A stretch of 41,858 nucleotides of DNA, taken from NCBI RefSeq assembly GCF_018390595.1, contig NZ_JAHBAV010000029.1, positions 1-41,858 on the forward strand. Direction: 5' to 3'. The position numbers and the translations under genes are program-made. This document shows, in pieces, positions 8,069 through 15,982 of this stretch (the first letter of the stretch is position 1; each line of letters starts with the position of its first letter). This DNA is from Dietzia massiliensis (GTDB lineage: Bacteria > Actinomycetota > Actinomycetes > Mycobacteriales > Mycobacteriaceae). The notes beneath the pieces are model-generated. The model was not told where the DNA came from. It was given only the letters and a program-made list of their open reading frames with translations, and did not search any database.

Positions 8069-9949
8069 TCAGCTCATCTCGACTGTGGACTCGTCGCGTC
8101 CCGCGGCGGCGGGGGCGATGGACAGCTCGCCCTCGGCTCCCGGTGACGACGGCACCTCCGCCGAGGCGCGCTCCGCGGCCGGCAGGTATTCCGGGTGACG
8201 CCAGGTCACCGTGTACGGGATGGGACCGTCGGGCAGCCACGGTTGTTGCTTCACCACGTCGCGGACGTCGTAGCGCCCCCGCTCGACGACGCCGAGGGCG
8301 GCGTCGATCACCCGGTACTCGATGGTCTTCTTGTGCAGTGGCTGGGACTCGGTCCACACGCTGAGGAACTCGCCCGGCGCGAAGTTACAGCGCTTCTGCA
8401 CAGCGGCGATCGTCCGCTCGTCGAAGAGGTGACCGTCGCCGAACTGCCAGCCGGAGAAGAAGGTGCACATGACCTCGCCCTCCCGGAACCGGTAGTTCTC
8501 CATGCTGTCCACGTGATCGGGGAAGATGGACATGTGGCCCCGGCCCTGGGTGTTCATCATCCGGAACGCCGTGGTCTTCTGCAGGAACATCTCCGCCCCC
8601 GCCTCGCCGAACAGGCTCGACAGCTGGTGCTTGGGGGAGGTCATCGAGGTGACGAACTCCGGGTTGTCCAGCTTGGCCTCGCACCCGTTGTTCCGGAACG
8701 CCATGGTGGAGTTCGCCCAGTTGCCGGCGTACTGCCGCATGGAGATGAGGAACGAGATCTTGTCCGGGCGGAAGTTGCCGACGATCGGGCCGGTCAGCGT
8801 GAGCACGGCGGCGGCCACCACGATCCACGGGCTGCTCGCGTCCCACAGTGCGTAACCGTCACCGTTGAAGAAGGCCAGGAACACGATCGGCGTCGCGAAG
8901 ACGTAGAAGAGGTTCCACTCCTGCGGCATGGCCAGCGCGAACATCGAGTAGATGAAGACGTGGAAGCACATCATGAACGCCGCCGCCAGGACCGCGACGG
9001 TCCAGTTGGTGGTGAGCAGGAGGATGAGCGGGACCACGAACTCGACGATCGTGCCCATGACATGCGCGGCGAACCACGCCACCCTGGTGGGCATGAGATC
9101 GTTCGGGGCGTCCTTGTAGAGGGACCTGCGCAGCGCCTTGGACTTGACCAGCGGGCCGTTGGTGAGCATCGTCTGAACGGTGGGCGTGAAGTGGACGCCG
9201 ATCTTCGAGATGAACGCGCCCCACCACACGGCGAACATGGCGATCTTGGCGACGATGATCATGTCCACGTGGCCGCCGCCGTACATCGTGAGGACGCCGA
9301 ATCCCAGGAGGATGACCGAGTACTGCTCGGGCCGGGAGGCGAGGAACGTCACCCGGTCACGTAGGCCCAGGACGAGCTGCAGCGCGACGTAGGCGATGAA
9401 CGGCCAGGCCGGGACGAGGCCCGCCTCGCTGTAGGCGGCCGCCGTCTGCTGGCCCGGCAGCACCAGGCCGAGGAAGAGGCTGGCGAGCATCCCGAAGTAC
9501 AGCGCCACGTCGATGGCCTTGCGCTCGTCCCCCTTGGTCAGCGGCACCTTGTCCGGCCAGGGCGGGAGCCGGAGGGTTCCGGTGCGCATCCAGTAGCGGT
9601 AACCGGCCGTGTTGGGCTTGAACTTGAACGCCAGCGGCCCCCAGGACTCATTGAATCCGGTGGCCGACCACAGGACGACCCACAGCATCGCCTTCTGGTA
9701 GACGATCAGTTCGCCCCACCAGGCGCCGAGATCCGTCAACGGAAGCCCGGGCGTGGACAGGCCGATGATCAGCCAACCGCCGATGAAGAAGAACAGGCCC
9801 TTGACGAGGTAGAGGGAGTGCATGATCTTCGGGGCGCCGAAGCCGTGGTCGACCCAGTGGTGGGCGAGCAGCTTCATCCGCTCCATGACCGGTATCGACT
9901 CGAACTTGTCCGGGTCGATATCGGGTACGTCGGCTTGGAGAAATGCCAT
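8069..9949 (-). CDS. Polytopic membrane protein, DUF3556-like
   Basis: A 626-residue membrane protein of unknown function. I match it to the DUF3556 transmembrane family from memory of its length and style. Hydrophobic segments fall near residues 50-70, 85-105, 155-175, 190-210, 220-245, 290-330 and 340-395. The last 200 residues are soluble, with a conserved-looking stretch (RQYAGNWANSTMAFR; FFSGWQFGDGHLFD; VWTESQPLHKK). The extreme C-terminus is low-complexity (Ala, Glu, Ser). It is the second gene of the cluster, 80 bp after the acyl-CoA synthetase. The pairing suggests a membrane enzyme or transporter acting on a lipid-like product; this is inference. Confidence 0.75.
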   Translation of the reverse strand: MAFLQADVPDIDPDKFESIPVMERMKLLAHHWVDHGFGAPKIMHSLYLVKGLFFFIGGWLIIGLSTPGLPLTDLGAWWGELIVYQKAMLWVVLWSATGFNESWGPLAFKFKPNTAGYRYWMRTGTLRLPPWPDKVPLTKGDERKAIDVALYFGMLASLFLGLVLPGQQTAAAYSEAGLVPAWPFIAYVALQLVLGLRDRVTFLASRPEQYSVILLGFGVLTMYGGGHVDMIIVAKIAMFAVWWGAFISKIGVHFTPTVQTMLTNGPLVKSKALRRSLYKDAPNDLMPTRVAWFAAHVMGTIVEFVVPLILLLTTNWTVAVLAAAFMMCFHVFIYSMFALAMPQEWNLFYVFATPIVFLAFFNGDGYALWDASSPWIVVAAAVLTLTGPIVGNFRPDKISFLISMRQYAGNWANSTMAFRNNGCEAKLDNPEFVTSMTSPKHQLSSLFGEAGAEMFLQKTTAFRMMNTQGRGHMSIFPDHVDSMENYRFREGEVMCTFFSGWQFGDGHLFDERTIAAVQKRCNFAPGEFLSVWTESQPLHKKTIEYRVIDAALGVVERGRYDVRDVVKQQPWLPDGPIPYTVTWRHPEYLPAAERASAEVPSSPGAEGELSIAPAAAGRDESTVEMS

Positions 9950-10029
9950 TGGTACTCCCTGGTGGACGGGATGAGGATGAGGGATCGGGTGGGGACGTCG
10001 GAGGGACTGGGGACGTGGGCAGGACCGGG

Positions 10030-11487
10030 TCAGGCGGCCAGTGACGCCCGGAGGCCGGGTTTGTCGATCTTGCCGACGGGGTTCTTGGGCAGTTCGGGCG
10101 TGATCTCGACGTGCACGGGCACCTTCGCCCGTGTGAGGTGCTGGCGGCAGTGGGCGACCACCGCCTCGGCGGTGAGGTCGGCGTCGGGGTAGGGCACCAC
10201 GAACGCCACTGGGACCTCTCCCATCACGTCGTCGGGCCGACCGACCACGGCGACCTCGAGTACGCCCGGCAGGCTGCCGATAGCGTTCTCGATCTCCTTG
10301 GGATAGAGATTCTCGCCGCCGCGGATGATCATGTCCTTGAGGCGGTCGACGATGGTCAGGTAGCCGTCCTCGTCGAGCCTGCCCACGTCGCCCGTTCGCA
10401 CCCAGCCGTCGACGATGGTCTCGGCGGTGACCTCCGGACGGTTGAGGTAGCCGGCCATCACGGTGGGTCCGGTGATGAGGACCTCGCCGGGTTGCCCGGT
10501 GGGGACGTCCTGCAGGTTGTCGTCGACGATCCGGATGCGTTGCCCGGGGAGGGCCGGTCCGACGGTGCCGGGTTTGCGTGGGCCGTCGATGGGGTTGACC
10601 GCGGAGGCGCAGGTGGCCTCGGTCAGGCCGTATCCCTCGAGGATGGGGGCGTCGAGGAACTCCTCGGCCGCAGCGAGGAGCTCACGGGTGGCCGGGGCGG
10701 CGCCGCAGACGGCGAACCGGAGGGATGACATGTCCGGCTGCCGCCCCTCGGTCTTGCTGAGGAGAAGGGCGTAGATGGTGGGCACGGCGGAGAAGTAGGT
10801 GGGGCGCAGCTGTTCGACGGTGTCGATGAACCTGGTCGCGTCGAACCCACCGAGGATCGTGAGCTGCGCCCCGACCTGCAGGGGCGTCAGCAGGCTGACT
10901 ATCAGCGCGTTGACGTGGAACAACGGCAACACGAGCAGGCAGTGATCGTCCGCCGTGATCCTCATGGACTCGACCATCATCGCGGACATCGCCGTGGCGT
11001 TGTCGTGCGTCAGCATCACGCCCTTGGGGCGTCCGGTGGAGCCGCTGGTGTAGATGACCAGCGCGAGATCGTCGCCCGAGAGGTCGACCGGTTCGAGCGG
11101 CACGTCGTCGGTCGAGGTCTTTAGGTCATCAACGCTAATTGTCGGTCGGCCGCCTGAGGGGGCCCCGTGACCGGCGTTCACCACGAGCACGGCGCGGGCG
11201 TCCTCGATCTGGTGACCGGCCTCGTCGTGGGTGAAGTTCGGGTTGATCGGCGTGGCCGCCGCGCCGAGATGCCAGGCGGCGAAGATCGAGATCACCAGTT
11301 CGCTCCGGTTGGGCAGCATCACGCCTACCACGTCGCCCCTGTTCACGCCGTGTTCGCGGAACTGGGCGGCAACGGCGGTCACCCTTTCGTCGAGCTCGCG
11401 GAACGACATCTCCGTGGCGTCGTCGCGTACGGCGGGGGCGTCTCCGAACCGATCCGCCAACCCTCTCGGGAGGTACCCGGGCTTCAC
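10030..11487 (-). CDS. AMP-binding acyl-CoA synthetase (FadD-like)
   Basis: The 485-residue enzyme should activate a carboxylic acid with ATP and load it onto CoA. The P-loop motif LVIYTSGSTGRPKGVMLTH, the EGYGLTEATCAS motif, VRTGDVGRLDEDGYLTIVDR and the catalytic-lysine end PKNPVGKIDKPGL are all present and in order. Length and domain order are normal for class I adenylate-forming acid:CoA ligases, with no carrier domain. GTG 11487 is taken as start because GAGGAG lies 5 bases before it; no ATG fits. It is the first gene of the minus-strand cluster leading to the DUF3556-like protein, the FAD oxidoreductase and the PucR-type regulator. The acid is not predictable; a fatty or aromatic acid is typical. 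Confidence 0.9.
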   Translation of the reverse strand: MKPGYLPRGLADRFGDAPAVRDDATEMSFRELDERVTAVAAQFREHGVNRGDVVGVMLPNRSELVISIFAAWHLGAAATPINPNFTHDEAGHQIEDARAVLVVNAGHGAPSGGRPTISVDDLKTSTDDVPLEPVDLSGDDLALVIYTSGSTGRPKGVMLTHDNATAMSAMMVESMRITADDHCLLVLPLFHVNALIVSLLTPLQVGAQLTILGGFDATRFIDTVEQLRPTYFSAVPTIYALLLSKTEGRQPDMSSLRFAVCGAAPATRELLAAAEEFLDAPILEGYGLTEATCASAVNPIDGPRKPGTVGPALPGQRIRIVDDNLQDVPTGQPGEVLITGPTVMAGYLNRPEVTAETIVDGWVRTGDVGRLDEDGYLTIVDRLKDMIIRGGENLYPKEIENAIGSLPGVLEVAVVGRPDDVMGEVPVAFVVPYPDADLTAEAVVAHCRQHLTRAKVPVHVEITPELPKNPVGKIDKPGLRASLAA

Positions 11488-11583
11488 ATCGACTCCTCAT
11501 CACGGCTGGTGTGATCTCGGACACTACACAGCCGGGCAGGGGTCGATCATCGGCTGATGTCACGAAGTTCACGACACCGTTTG

Positions 11584-11596
11584 TGCAGCGTGCACT
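11584..11596. promoter_or_regulatory. Small palindrome upstream of the acyl-CoA synthetase cluster
   Basis: GTGCA-GCG-TGCAC is a 13-bp palindrome about 100 bp upstream of the first gene of the cluster. It has the same shape, with one base pair swapped, as the two GTGCG-GCG-CGCAC sites upstream of the UDP-glucose dehydrogenase gene. It may be an operator; the evidence is only symmetry and position. The rest of 11488-11685 shows no gene. Confidence 0.25.
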
Positions 11597-11685
11597 ATGT
11601 GGGCCGGTGTGCTGCCGGGTTCGGCGGTGTGCCCGGCGAGGGCGCGCGGAGACGACGACACCGCCGGATGGCGCCGAAATGACGA

Positions 11686-11716
11686 GCGGGGCACCTCTGG
11701 TGAGGAGGTGCCCCGC
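11686..11716 (-). terminator. Terminator hairpin downstream of tRNA-Gly
   Basis: Perfect 12-bp arms GCGGGGCACCTC (11686-11697) and GAGGTGCCCCGC (11705-11716) enclose a 7-base loop. It lies 25 bp beyond the 3' end of the tRNA on the minus strand. No strong U-run follows, which is common for actinobacterial terminators. Confidence 0.75.
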
Positions 11717-11740
11717 GAACGATGCCCTTTCGGGCGGTTG

Positions 11741-11811
11741 AGCCGATGACGGGAATCGAACCCGCGCTGTCTGCTTGGGAAGCAGAAGTTCTACCATTGA
11801 ACTACATCGGC
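11741..11811 (-). tRNA. tRNA-Gly (anticodon CCC)
   Basis: The reverse strand folds as a full cloverleaf of 71 nt. The acceptor stem pairs GCCGATG with CATCGGC, the D stem GTTC with GAAC, the anticodon stem TCTGC with GCAGA around the loop TTCCCAA, and the T arm is GCGGG-TTCGATT-CCCGT. The loop gives anticodon CCC, which reads GGG glycine codons. CCA is not encoded. The small membrane protein gene starts upstream on the same strand and stops 60 bp before the tRNA. Confidence 0.95.
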
Positions 11812-11871
11812 GGTGCCTGCTCGAGGCGGCTTTCAGACTAGCACGGGCCCTGCGTGGCGCAGGGCCCCGGG

Positions 11872-12129
11872 TCACTTCTTCCGGGCGGCCTTCCGCTTGG
11901 CGCCGGGCGTCATGGGACGCCTGGGCTGGGCGAGGGAGGCGCGGGGGACGAACCCGAACGCCACGCCGCCGATCACGGCCACCGCGATCGCGCCGATGAT
12001 CCACGGGGTGATGGACCCGCCGCTGGTGATCCCCATCATCACGATGAGCACGGCCACGCCGACGCACACCCACGACCACTGGGTCCAGCGCCAGATGTAC
12101 TTCGAGGGCTCTTCCCTGATCTCGTCCAT
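11872..12129 (-). CDS. Small two-span membrane protein, unknown function
   Basis: The 85-residue protein has two hydrophobic segments (about residues 17-34 and 41-62). A charged N-terminus (MDEIREEPSKYIWRW) precedes them and a strongly basic C-terminus (PMTPGAKRKAARKK) follows. This style is common for small conserved actinobacterial membrane proteins; I cannot name the family. The ATG at 12129 is the only good start. The basic tail is predicted to face the cytoplasm. It is followed on the same strand by tRNA-Gly, so the two may share transcription. Confidence 0.75.
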   Translation of the reverse strand: MDEIREEPSKYIWRWTQWSWVCVGVAVLIVMMGITSGGSITPWIIGAIAVAVIGGVAFGFVPRASLAQPRRPMTPGAKRKAARKK

Positions 12130-12217
12130 GGGCCCATTTCACCACGTCAGCGGTGGTCGGCGCATATCGGCGGCAGCTCGAAGGGGGTCGCCGCGGTCGC
12201 GGCGGTCGCGCGTTGTG

Positions 12218-12822
12218 GTGGGTCTAACGCCGATTTCGAGCAGATCCGGGAAGGAGGCGGCCCCGACTCCGCGCCGCGTCCCTCGTTCTCCGTCGACGAC
12301 CGTCCCGCGCCGTGCGGGGGGCGTGGGCAGGGTCACGACGACGAGTGCGCGGTCGCCCGCGGCATCGTCACGCTCTCGGGAATCGTGACGGCCTCGTCGG
12401 CGGCACGACGGCGCAGGTTGGTCGCGGCGGACGGCGGCGGACCGGACGGGAGCGGCGACGTCGGATCGCTCCGGTTGAGCGAGTTGCAGCCGCTGGAGAT
12501 CAGCTACGTCACGGCGGACGGGGTGCACGTGGTGCCGCGGTCGGACCTCGCCGCCGCGAGCGTCGACCCGATCGCGGTCGACGAGCAGGCGTGGTTGCGC
12601 CGGTTGGCCGACGACCCGGGTCTGGCCGCGCGCCTCGCGCTGCGCGCCGGCCGGCAGATCGCCGGCACCCGACCGGTTCTCGCGGGCGTCGACAGCTACG
12701 GGGTCGACGTGAACATCGGGTCGGTGCACTCCGGCGTCCGCGACTTCCTCCGGGTGCCGTTCCCGCAGGTCTGCGCCGATTCGGAGGACGTCCACCGGGC
12801 GCTCGCCGAGCTGACACGGTGA
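12218..12822 (+). pseudogene. Decayed DUF2470-type paralogue of the downstream gene
   Basis: From about 12352 to the stop at 12822 one frame encodes residues resembling the second half of the gene at 12984-13748. DEQAWLRRLADDPGLAARLALR aligns with [22 protein letters not shown], and VLAGVDSYGVDVNIGS with [16 protein letters not shown]. That frame has no ATG or GTG between 12130 and 12385. A possible N-terminus (APTPRRVPR, compare SSTLRRCPR) is in another frame opening with GTG near 12218 and closing at 12388. The spacing between the two halves is about 30 residues shorter than in the paralogue. I read this as an internally deleted, frameshifted copy. A short real gene starting at GTG 12385 is the main alternative. 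Confidence 0.45.
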
Positions 12823-12851
12823 CCTGTCACACAAAAGTTTCCTGAAAACCC

Positions 12852-12880
12852 TTGCCTTTGAGGTAAGCCTTACCTAAGTT
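12852..12880 (+). promoter_or_regulatory. Promoter with DtxR/IdeR-type iron box
   Basis: TGAGGTAAGCCTTACCTAA (12859-12877) matches 15 of 19 bases of the DtxR/IdeR consensus TTAGGTTAGGCTAACCTAA and is itself nearly a perfect palindrome. It sits across a good promoter: TTGCCT (12852-12857), 17-base spacer, TAAGTT (12875-12880). Iron-loaded regulator bound here would block RNA polymerase, so the downstream DUF2470 gene should be expressed when iron is scarce. Confidence 0.85.
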
Positions 12881-12983
12881 CGTCGCTGCGGGTAGTCACG
12901 TCCCCGCACCCGCTTCCCGCTCCGGCACCGTCCCTGAGGCGCCGGAGCGGGGGACGGGAACCGCGACGACGAGAGGCGAAGGC

Positions 12984-13748
12984 ATGCGATCACTGGTGGG
13001 ACCCGTACCGGAGCCGGCCGAGCGGGCGAGTTCAACGCTACGCCGGTGCCCGCGCGCCACCCTCACGTTCGGCTCCGCCACCCCTGCGGTCGCCCTCGTG
13101 CACCACAGCCCCGAGACCGCCGACCTCAGCCTGGTGATCCCGATAGCCGACGCGGCATCCATCGGGTTCGGCGGGGTCACCGCCCGACTCGAGGTACTCG
13201 ACGAGATCATCGGGGGAGTGGCCCAGGGTCGCTGCCGCCGCATCGTCGTCGTCAAGGGACGCGTCGAACAGACGGGGACGCGCGCCCAACGGATCACCGC
13301 CGCCGACATCGCGCGCGACCTCCCCGACTCCGCCCTCCTGGGCGTCGGATCCGACTCCGCCCTCGTCCGGCTCCGTGCCGACAAGATCGTCCTCACCGAC
13401 GACGAGGGCGTCACCGACATCGCACCCGACGACCTCGCCACCTCCGGCCCCGACCCGTTCACCGACCTCGAGGGCCACTGGCTCGACCACCTCAACGACC
13501 CTCGCTGCCAGGTCGTCCCGCGCATCGCGCTCCGCGTCTGCCGGTGCCTGCCCGCCGTGCGGCCCCTGCTCATCGGCATCGACCGCGCCGGCGTGGACAT
13601 CGAGCTCGTCGACCGCGAGGGCCGGATCCGCCGCGAGCGACTGCCGTTCGCGGAGGCGTGCACGGGCGTCGCCGACCTCGGCACCCAGCTCCGTCTGCTC
13701 GCGGGGGGCGCCCGGTACCCTCAGGACCGTGCTGCTCTCCGACCGTGA
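12984..13748 (+). CDS. Iron-box-controlled DUF2470-domain protein (HugZ-like fold)
   Basis: The 254-residue protein appears to join an N-terminal split-barrel-like half (about 20-140, including [20 protein letters not shown] and [14 protein letters not shown]) to a C-terminal DUF2470-like half (about 165-240: [45 protein letters not shown]). The same architecture occurs in HugZ/HutZ-type heme-handling proteins, where DUF2470 is the C-terminal part. With the iron box 107 bp upstream, a role in heme or siderophore iron handling is a reasonable inference; heme ligands cannot be assigned by eye. It follows a decayed paralogue, and its last 20 bp overlap the start of dcd, suggesting coupled translation. 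Confidence 0.75.
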   Translation: MRSLVGPVPEPAERASSTLRRCPRATLTFGSATPAVALVHHSPETADLSLVIPIADAASIGFGGVTARLEVLDEIIGGVAQGRCRRIVVVKGRVEQTGTRAQRITAADIARDLPDSALLGVGSDSALVRLRADKIVLTDDEGVTDIAPDDLATSGPDPFTDLEGHWLDHLNDPRCQVVPRIALRVCRCLPAVRPLLIGIDRAGVDIELVDREGRIRRERLPFAEACTGVADLGTQLRLLAGGARYPQDRAALRP

Positions 13749-14292
13749 CCTCCGCGCCGAGCTCGCCGACGGGCGACTGGGCATCGACCCCCTCGACCCC
13801 GCGCTGATCCAGCCGTCGAGCATCGATGTCCGCATCGACCGGCTGTTCCGTGTCTTCAACAACTCGCGCTACACCCATATCGACCCGGCACTGCAGCAGG
13901 ACGAGCTGACCGAACTGGTCGAGGTCGCCGAGGGCGATCCCTTCGTGCTGCACCCCGGCGAGTTCGTGCTCGGCGCGACCCTCGAGCGGCTCGCCCTGCC
14001 GGACGATCTCGCCGGCCGGCTCGAGGGCAAGTCCTCACTCGGTCGCCTCGGCCTGCTCACCCATTCCACCGCCGGGTTCATCGATCCCGGCTTCGATGGG
14101 CACATCACCCTCGAGCTGTCGAACGTCGCGAACCTGCCCATCACCCTGTGGCCCGGGATGAAGATCGGCCAGCTGTGCCTGTTCCGGCTCTCCAGTCCCG
14201 CCGAGACCCCGTACGGAAGCGCGAGCGTGGGCTCCAAGTACCAGGGCCAGCGCGGACCGACGGCGTCGAAGGCGTACCTCAACTTCCGCTGA
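13729..14292 (+). CDS. dcd: dCTP deaminase (probably bifunctional, making dUMP)
   Basis: The 187-residue enzyme begins with GTG ([18 protein letters not shown]), the conserved N-terminus of Dcd, inside the 3' end of the DUF2470 gene. Family motifs follow: [62 protein letters not shown] and the C-terminal [16 protein letters not shown] that closes over the nucleotide. M. tuberculosis Dcd of nearly this length is known to be bifunctional, converting dCTP to dUMP without releasing dUTP; this one is likely the same by similarity. It supplies dUMP for thymidylate synthesis. The 20-bp overlap could place dcd partly under the iron-controlled promoter. Confidence 0.93.
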   Translation: MLLSDRDLRAELADGRLGIDPLDPALIQPSSIDVRIDRLFRVFNNSRYTHIDPALQQDELTELVEVAEGDPFVLHPGEFVLGATLERLALPDDLAGRLEGKSSLGRLGLLTHSTAGFIDPGFDGHITLELSNVANLPITLWPGMKIGQLCLFRLSSPAETPYGSASVGSKYQGQRGPTASKAYLNFR

Positions 14293-14311
14293 GCCGGGCT
14301 CTGCCGCGAGT

Positions 14312-14348
14312 CGTGCGGCGCGCACCACCCGGGGCGTGCGGCGCGCAC
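14312..14348. repeat. Two direct copies of a small palindrome upstream of the UDP-glucose dehydrogenase gene
   Basis: CGTGCGGCGCGCAC occurs at 14312-14325 and 14335-14348. Each copy contains the palindrome GTGCG-GCG-CGCAC, and their centres are 23 bp apart, about two helical turns. The second copy ends 62 bp before the ATG of the next gene. This spacing suits cooperative binding of a dimeric regulator, but function is unproven. Confidence 0.5.
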
Positions 14349-14410
14349 TGCTCCACCGTCGTTCACCAGCGCTTTCCCACCGCGACGCGTTGACGCGGTA
14401 GAACGGCGCC

Positions 14411-15943
14411 ATGCGTATGACCGTGTTCGGGACCGGATACCTCGGCGCCACCCACGCCGCCTGCATGGCCGAGCTGGGCCACGAGGTGCTGGGGGTGGAC
14501 GTCGACGAGGCCAAGATCGAGCGGCTGCGCCGCGGCGAGGTGCCGTTCTACGAGCCGGGCCTCCCGGAGATCCTGCTGCAGCACGTCGAGTCGGGTCGGT
14601 TGCGGTTCACCACCGACTACGCCGAGGCCGCCGAGTTCGCGGACCTGCACTTCATCGGGGTGGGCACGCCCCAGCGCAAGGGCGAGTTCGCCGCCGACAC
14701 CACCTATGTCGAGGACGTGGTGACCCGGCTGGTGCCGCTGCTCACCTCTGACGCGGTGCTGGTGGGCAAGTCGACGGTGCCGGTGGGTACGGCGGCGCGG
14801 CTGCAGGGGGTCGCGGACTGGCACGCCCGTGACGGGGTGCGCGCGGAGGTGGTGTGGAACCCGGAATTCCTCCGCGAGGGTTTCGCGGTGGCCGACACTC
14901 TGACACCGGACCGGATCGTGATCGGGTTGCCCGGCGGGTCGGGCGAGCGGGGGTTCGCCCGTGAGCTGGTCGAGCAGGCCTACGCACCGATCCTCGAGTC
15001 GGATCCGTGTCCGGTGATCGTGACGGACCTGGCGACCTCGGAGCTGGTGAAGGTGAGCGCGAACGCGTTCCTGGCGACCAAGATCAGCTTCATCAACGCC
15101 GTGTCGGAAGTGTGTGAGGCCGCCGGCGCCGACGTGACTGTGCTGGCGGATGCGATCGGTATGGATCCGCGGATCGGGCGGCGGTTCCTCAACGCCGGGC
15201 TCGGGTTCGGTGGAGGCTGCCTGCCCAAGGACATCCGCGCGTTCATGGCGCGTGCCGGGGAGCTGGGCGCGGACGAGGCGATGACGTTCCTGCGTGAGGT
15301 CGACTCGATCAACATGCGGCGCCGGGAGCGGATGGTGGACCTGACCGTCGAGGCGTGCGGCGGCACGGTCATCGGCAAGACCGTCGCGGTGCTGGGGGCG
15401 GCGTTCAAGCCGAACTCCGACGACGTGCGTGATTCGCCGGCGTTGAATGTGGCGGGGATGCTGTCTCTGAAGGGCGCGAGCGCGGTGGTGTACGACCCGC
15501 AGGCGCTGGACAACGCCCGGGCCCTGTTCCCGACCCTGACTTACGCCGAGTCCGCCCTGGCGGCGTGCGAGGGCGCGGACGTGGTGTTGGTGGCCACCGA
15601 GTGGGCCGAGTTCGTGGAGCTGGACCCGGTCGCGGTCGCCGAGGTGGCGCGGGGCCGGATCCTGCTGGACGGGCGCAACTGCATGCCCGCCGAGCGTTGG
15701 CGCGAGGCCGGCTGGACCTACCGCGCACTGGGCCGCGGCGTCCCCACGGTCGTCGGTCCCGGATTCGGCGGGTCTGCGGGAGCCGCCGGGGCTGCGGGAG
15801 CCGGATATGCCGCTGGTGCGGGCCACGCTGCGGGCGCGGGTCCGGCCGGGGGCGCAGTCTCGCGCCCGGGAGGCACCGACGCCCTGCCGCCCGTCGGGCT
15901 CGCGGTCGACCCGGCCGCCGCACACCGCGCACCGACCGTCTGA
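14411..15943 (+). CDS. udg: UDP-glucose 6-dehydrogenase
   Basis: This enzyme oxidises UDP-glucose to UDP-glucuronate with two NAD+, feeding cell-wall or exopolysaccharide synthesis. The NAD-binding N-terminus is MRMTVFGTGYLGATHAACMAELGHE, given here in part: FGTGYLGATH. The nucleotide-sugar motifs include NPEFLREG and the KVSANAFLATKISFIN region. The catalytic Cys270 is in FGGGCLPKD, and the C-terminal domain has AAFKPNSDDVRDSPAL. The enzyme fold ends near residue 440, about normal. The last 65 residues are an Ala/Gly-rich tail (repeats like GAAGAGYAAGAGHAAGAG), an unusual addition. The dcd-udg order matches M. tuberculosis Rv0321-Rv0322. ATG 14411 gives the correct start of the Rossmann fold. 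Confidence 0.93.
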   Translation: MRMTVFGTGYLGATHAACMAELGHEVLGVDVDEAKIERLRRGEVPFYEPGLPEILLQHVESGRLRFTTDYAEAAEFADLHFIGVGTPQRKGEFAADTTYVEDVVTRLVPLLTSDAVLVGKSTVPVGTAARLQGVADWHARDGVRAEVVWNPEFLREGFAVADTLTPDRIVIGLPGGSGERGFARELVEQAYAPILESDPCPVIVTDLATSELVKVSANAFLATKISFINAVSEVCEAAGADVTVLADAIGMDPRIGRRFLNAGLGFGGGCLPKDIRAFMARAGELGADEAMTFLREVDSINMRRRERMVDLTVEACGGTVIGKTVAVLGAAFKPNSDDVRDSPALNVAGMLSLKGASAVVYDPQALDNARALFPTLTYAESALAACEGADVVLVATEWAEFVELDPVAVAEVARGRILLDGRNCMPAERWREAGWTYRALGRGVPTVVGPGFGGSAGAAGAAGAGYAAGAGHAAGAGPAGGAVSRPGGTDALPPVGLAVDPAAAHRAPTV

Positions 15944-15982
15944 CCGACTGGCGGTGGTCCGGCGGTGAGGTCGCCCTGCGGG

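Noticed and set aside
12249..12260. AAGGAGG as ribosome site for the first DUF2470-type copy
   Set aside because: No ATG, GTG or TTG follows within a usable distance in the homologous frame.
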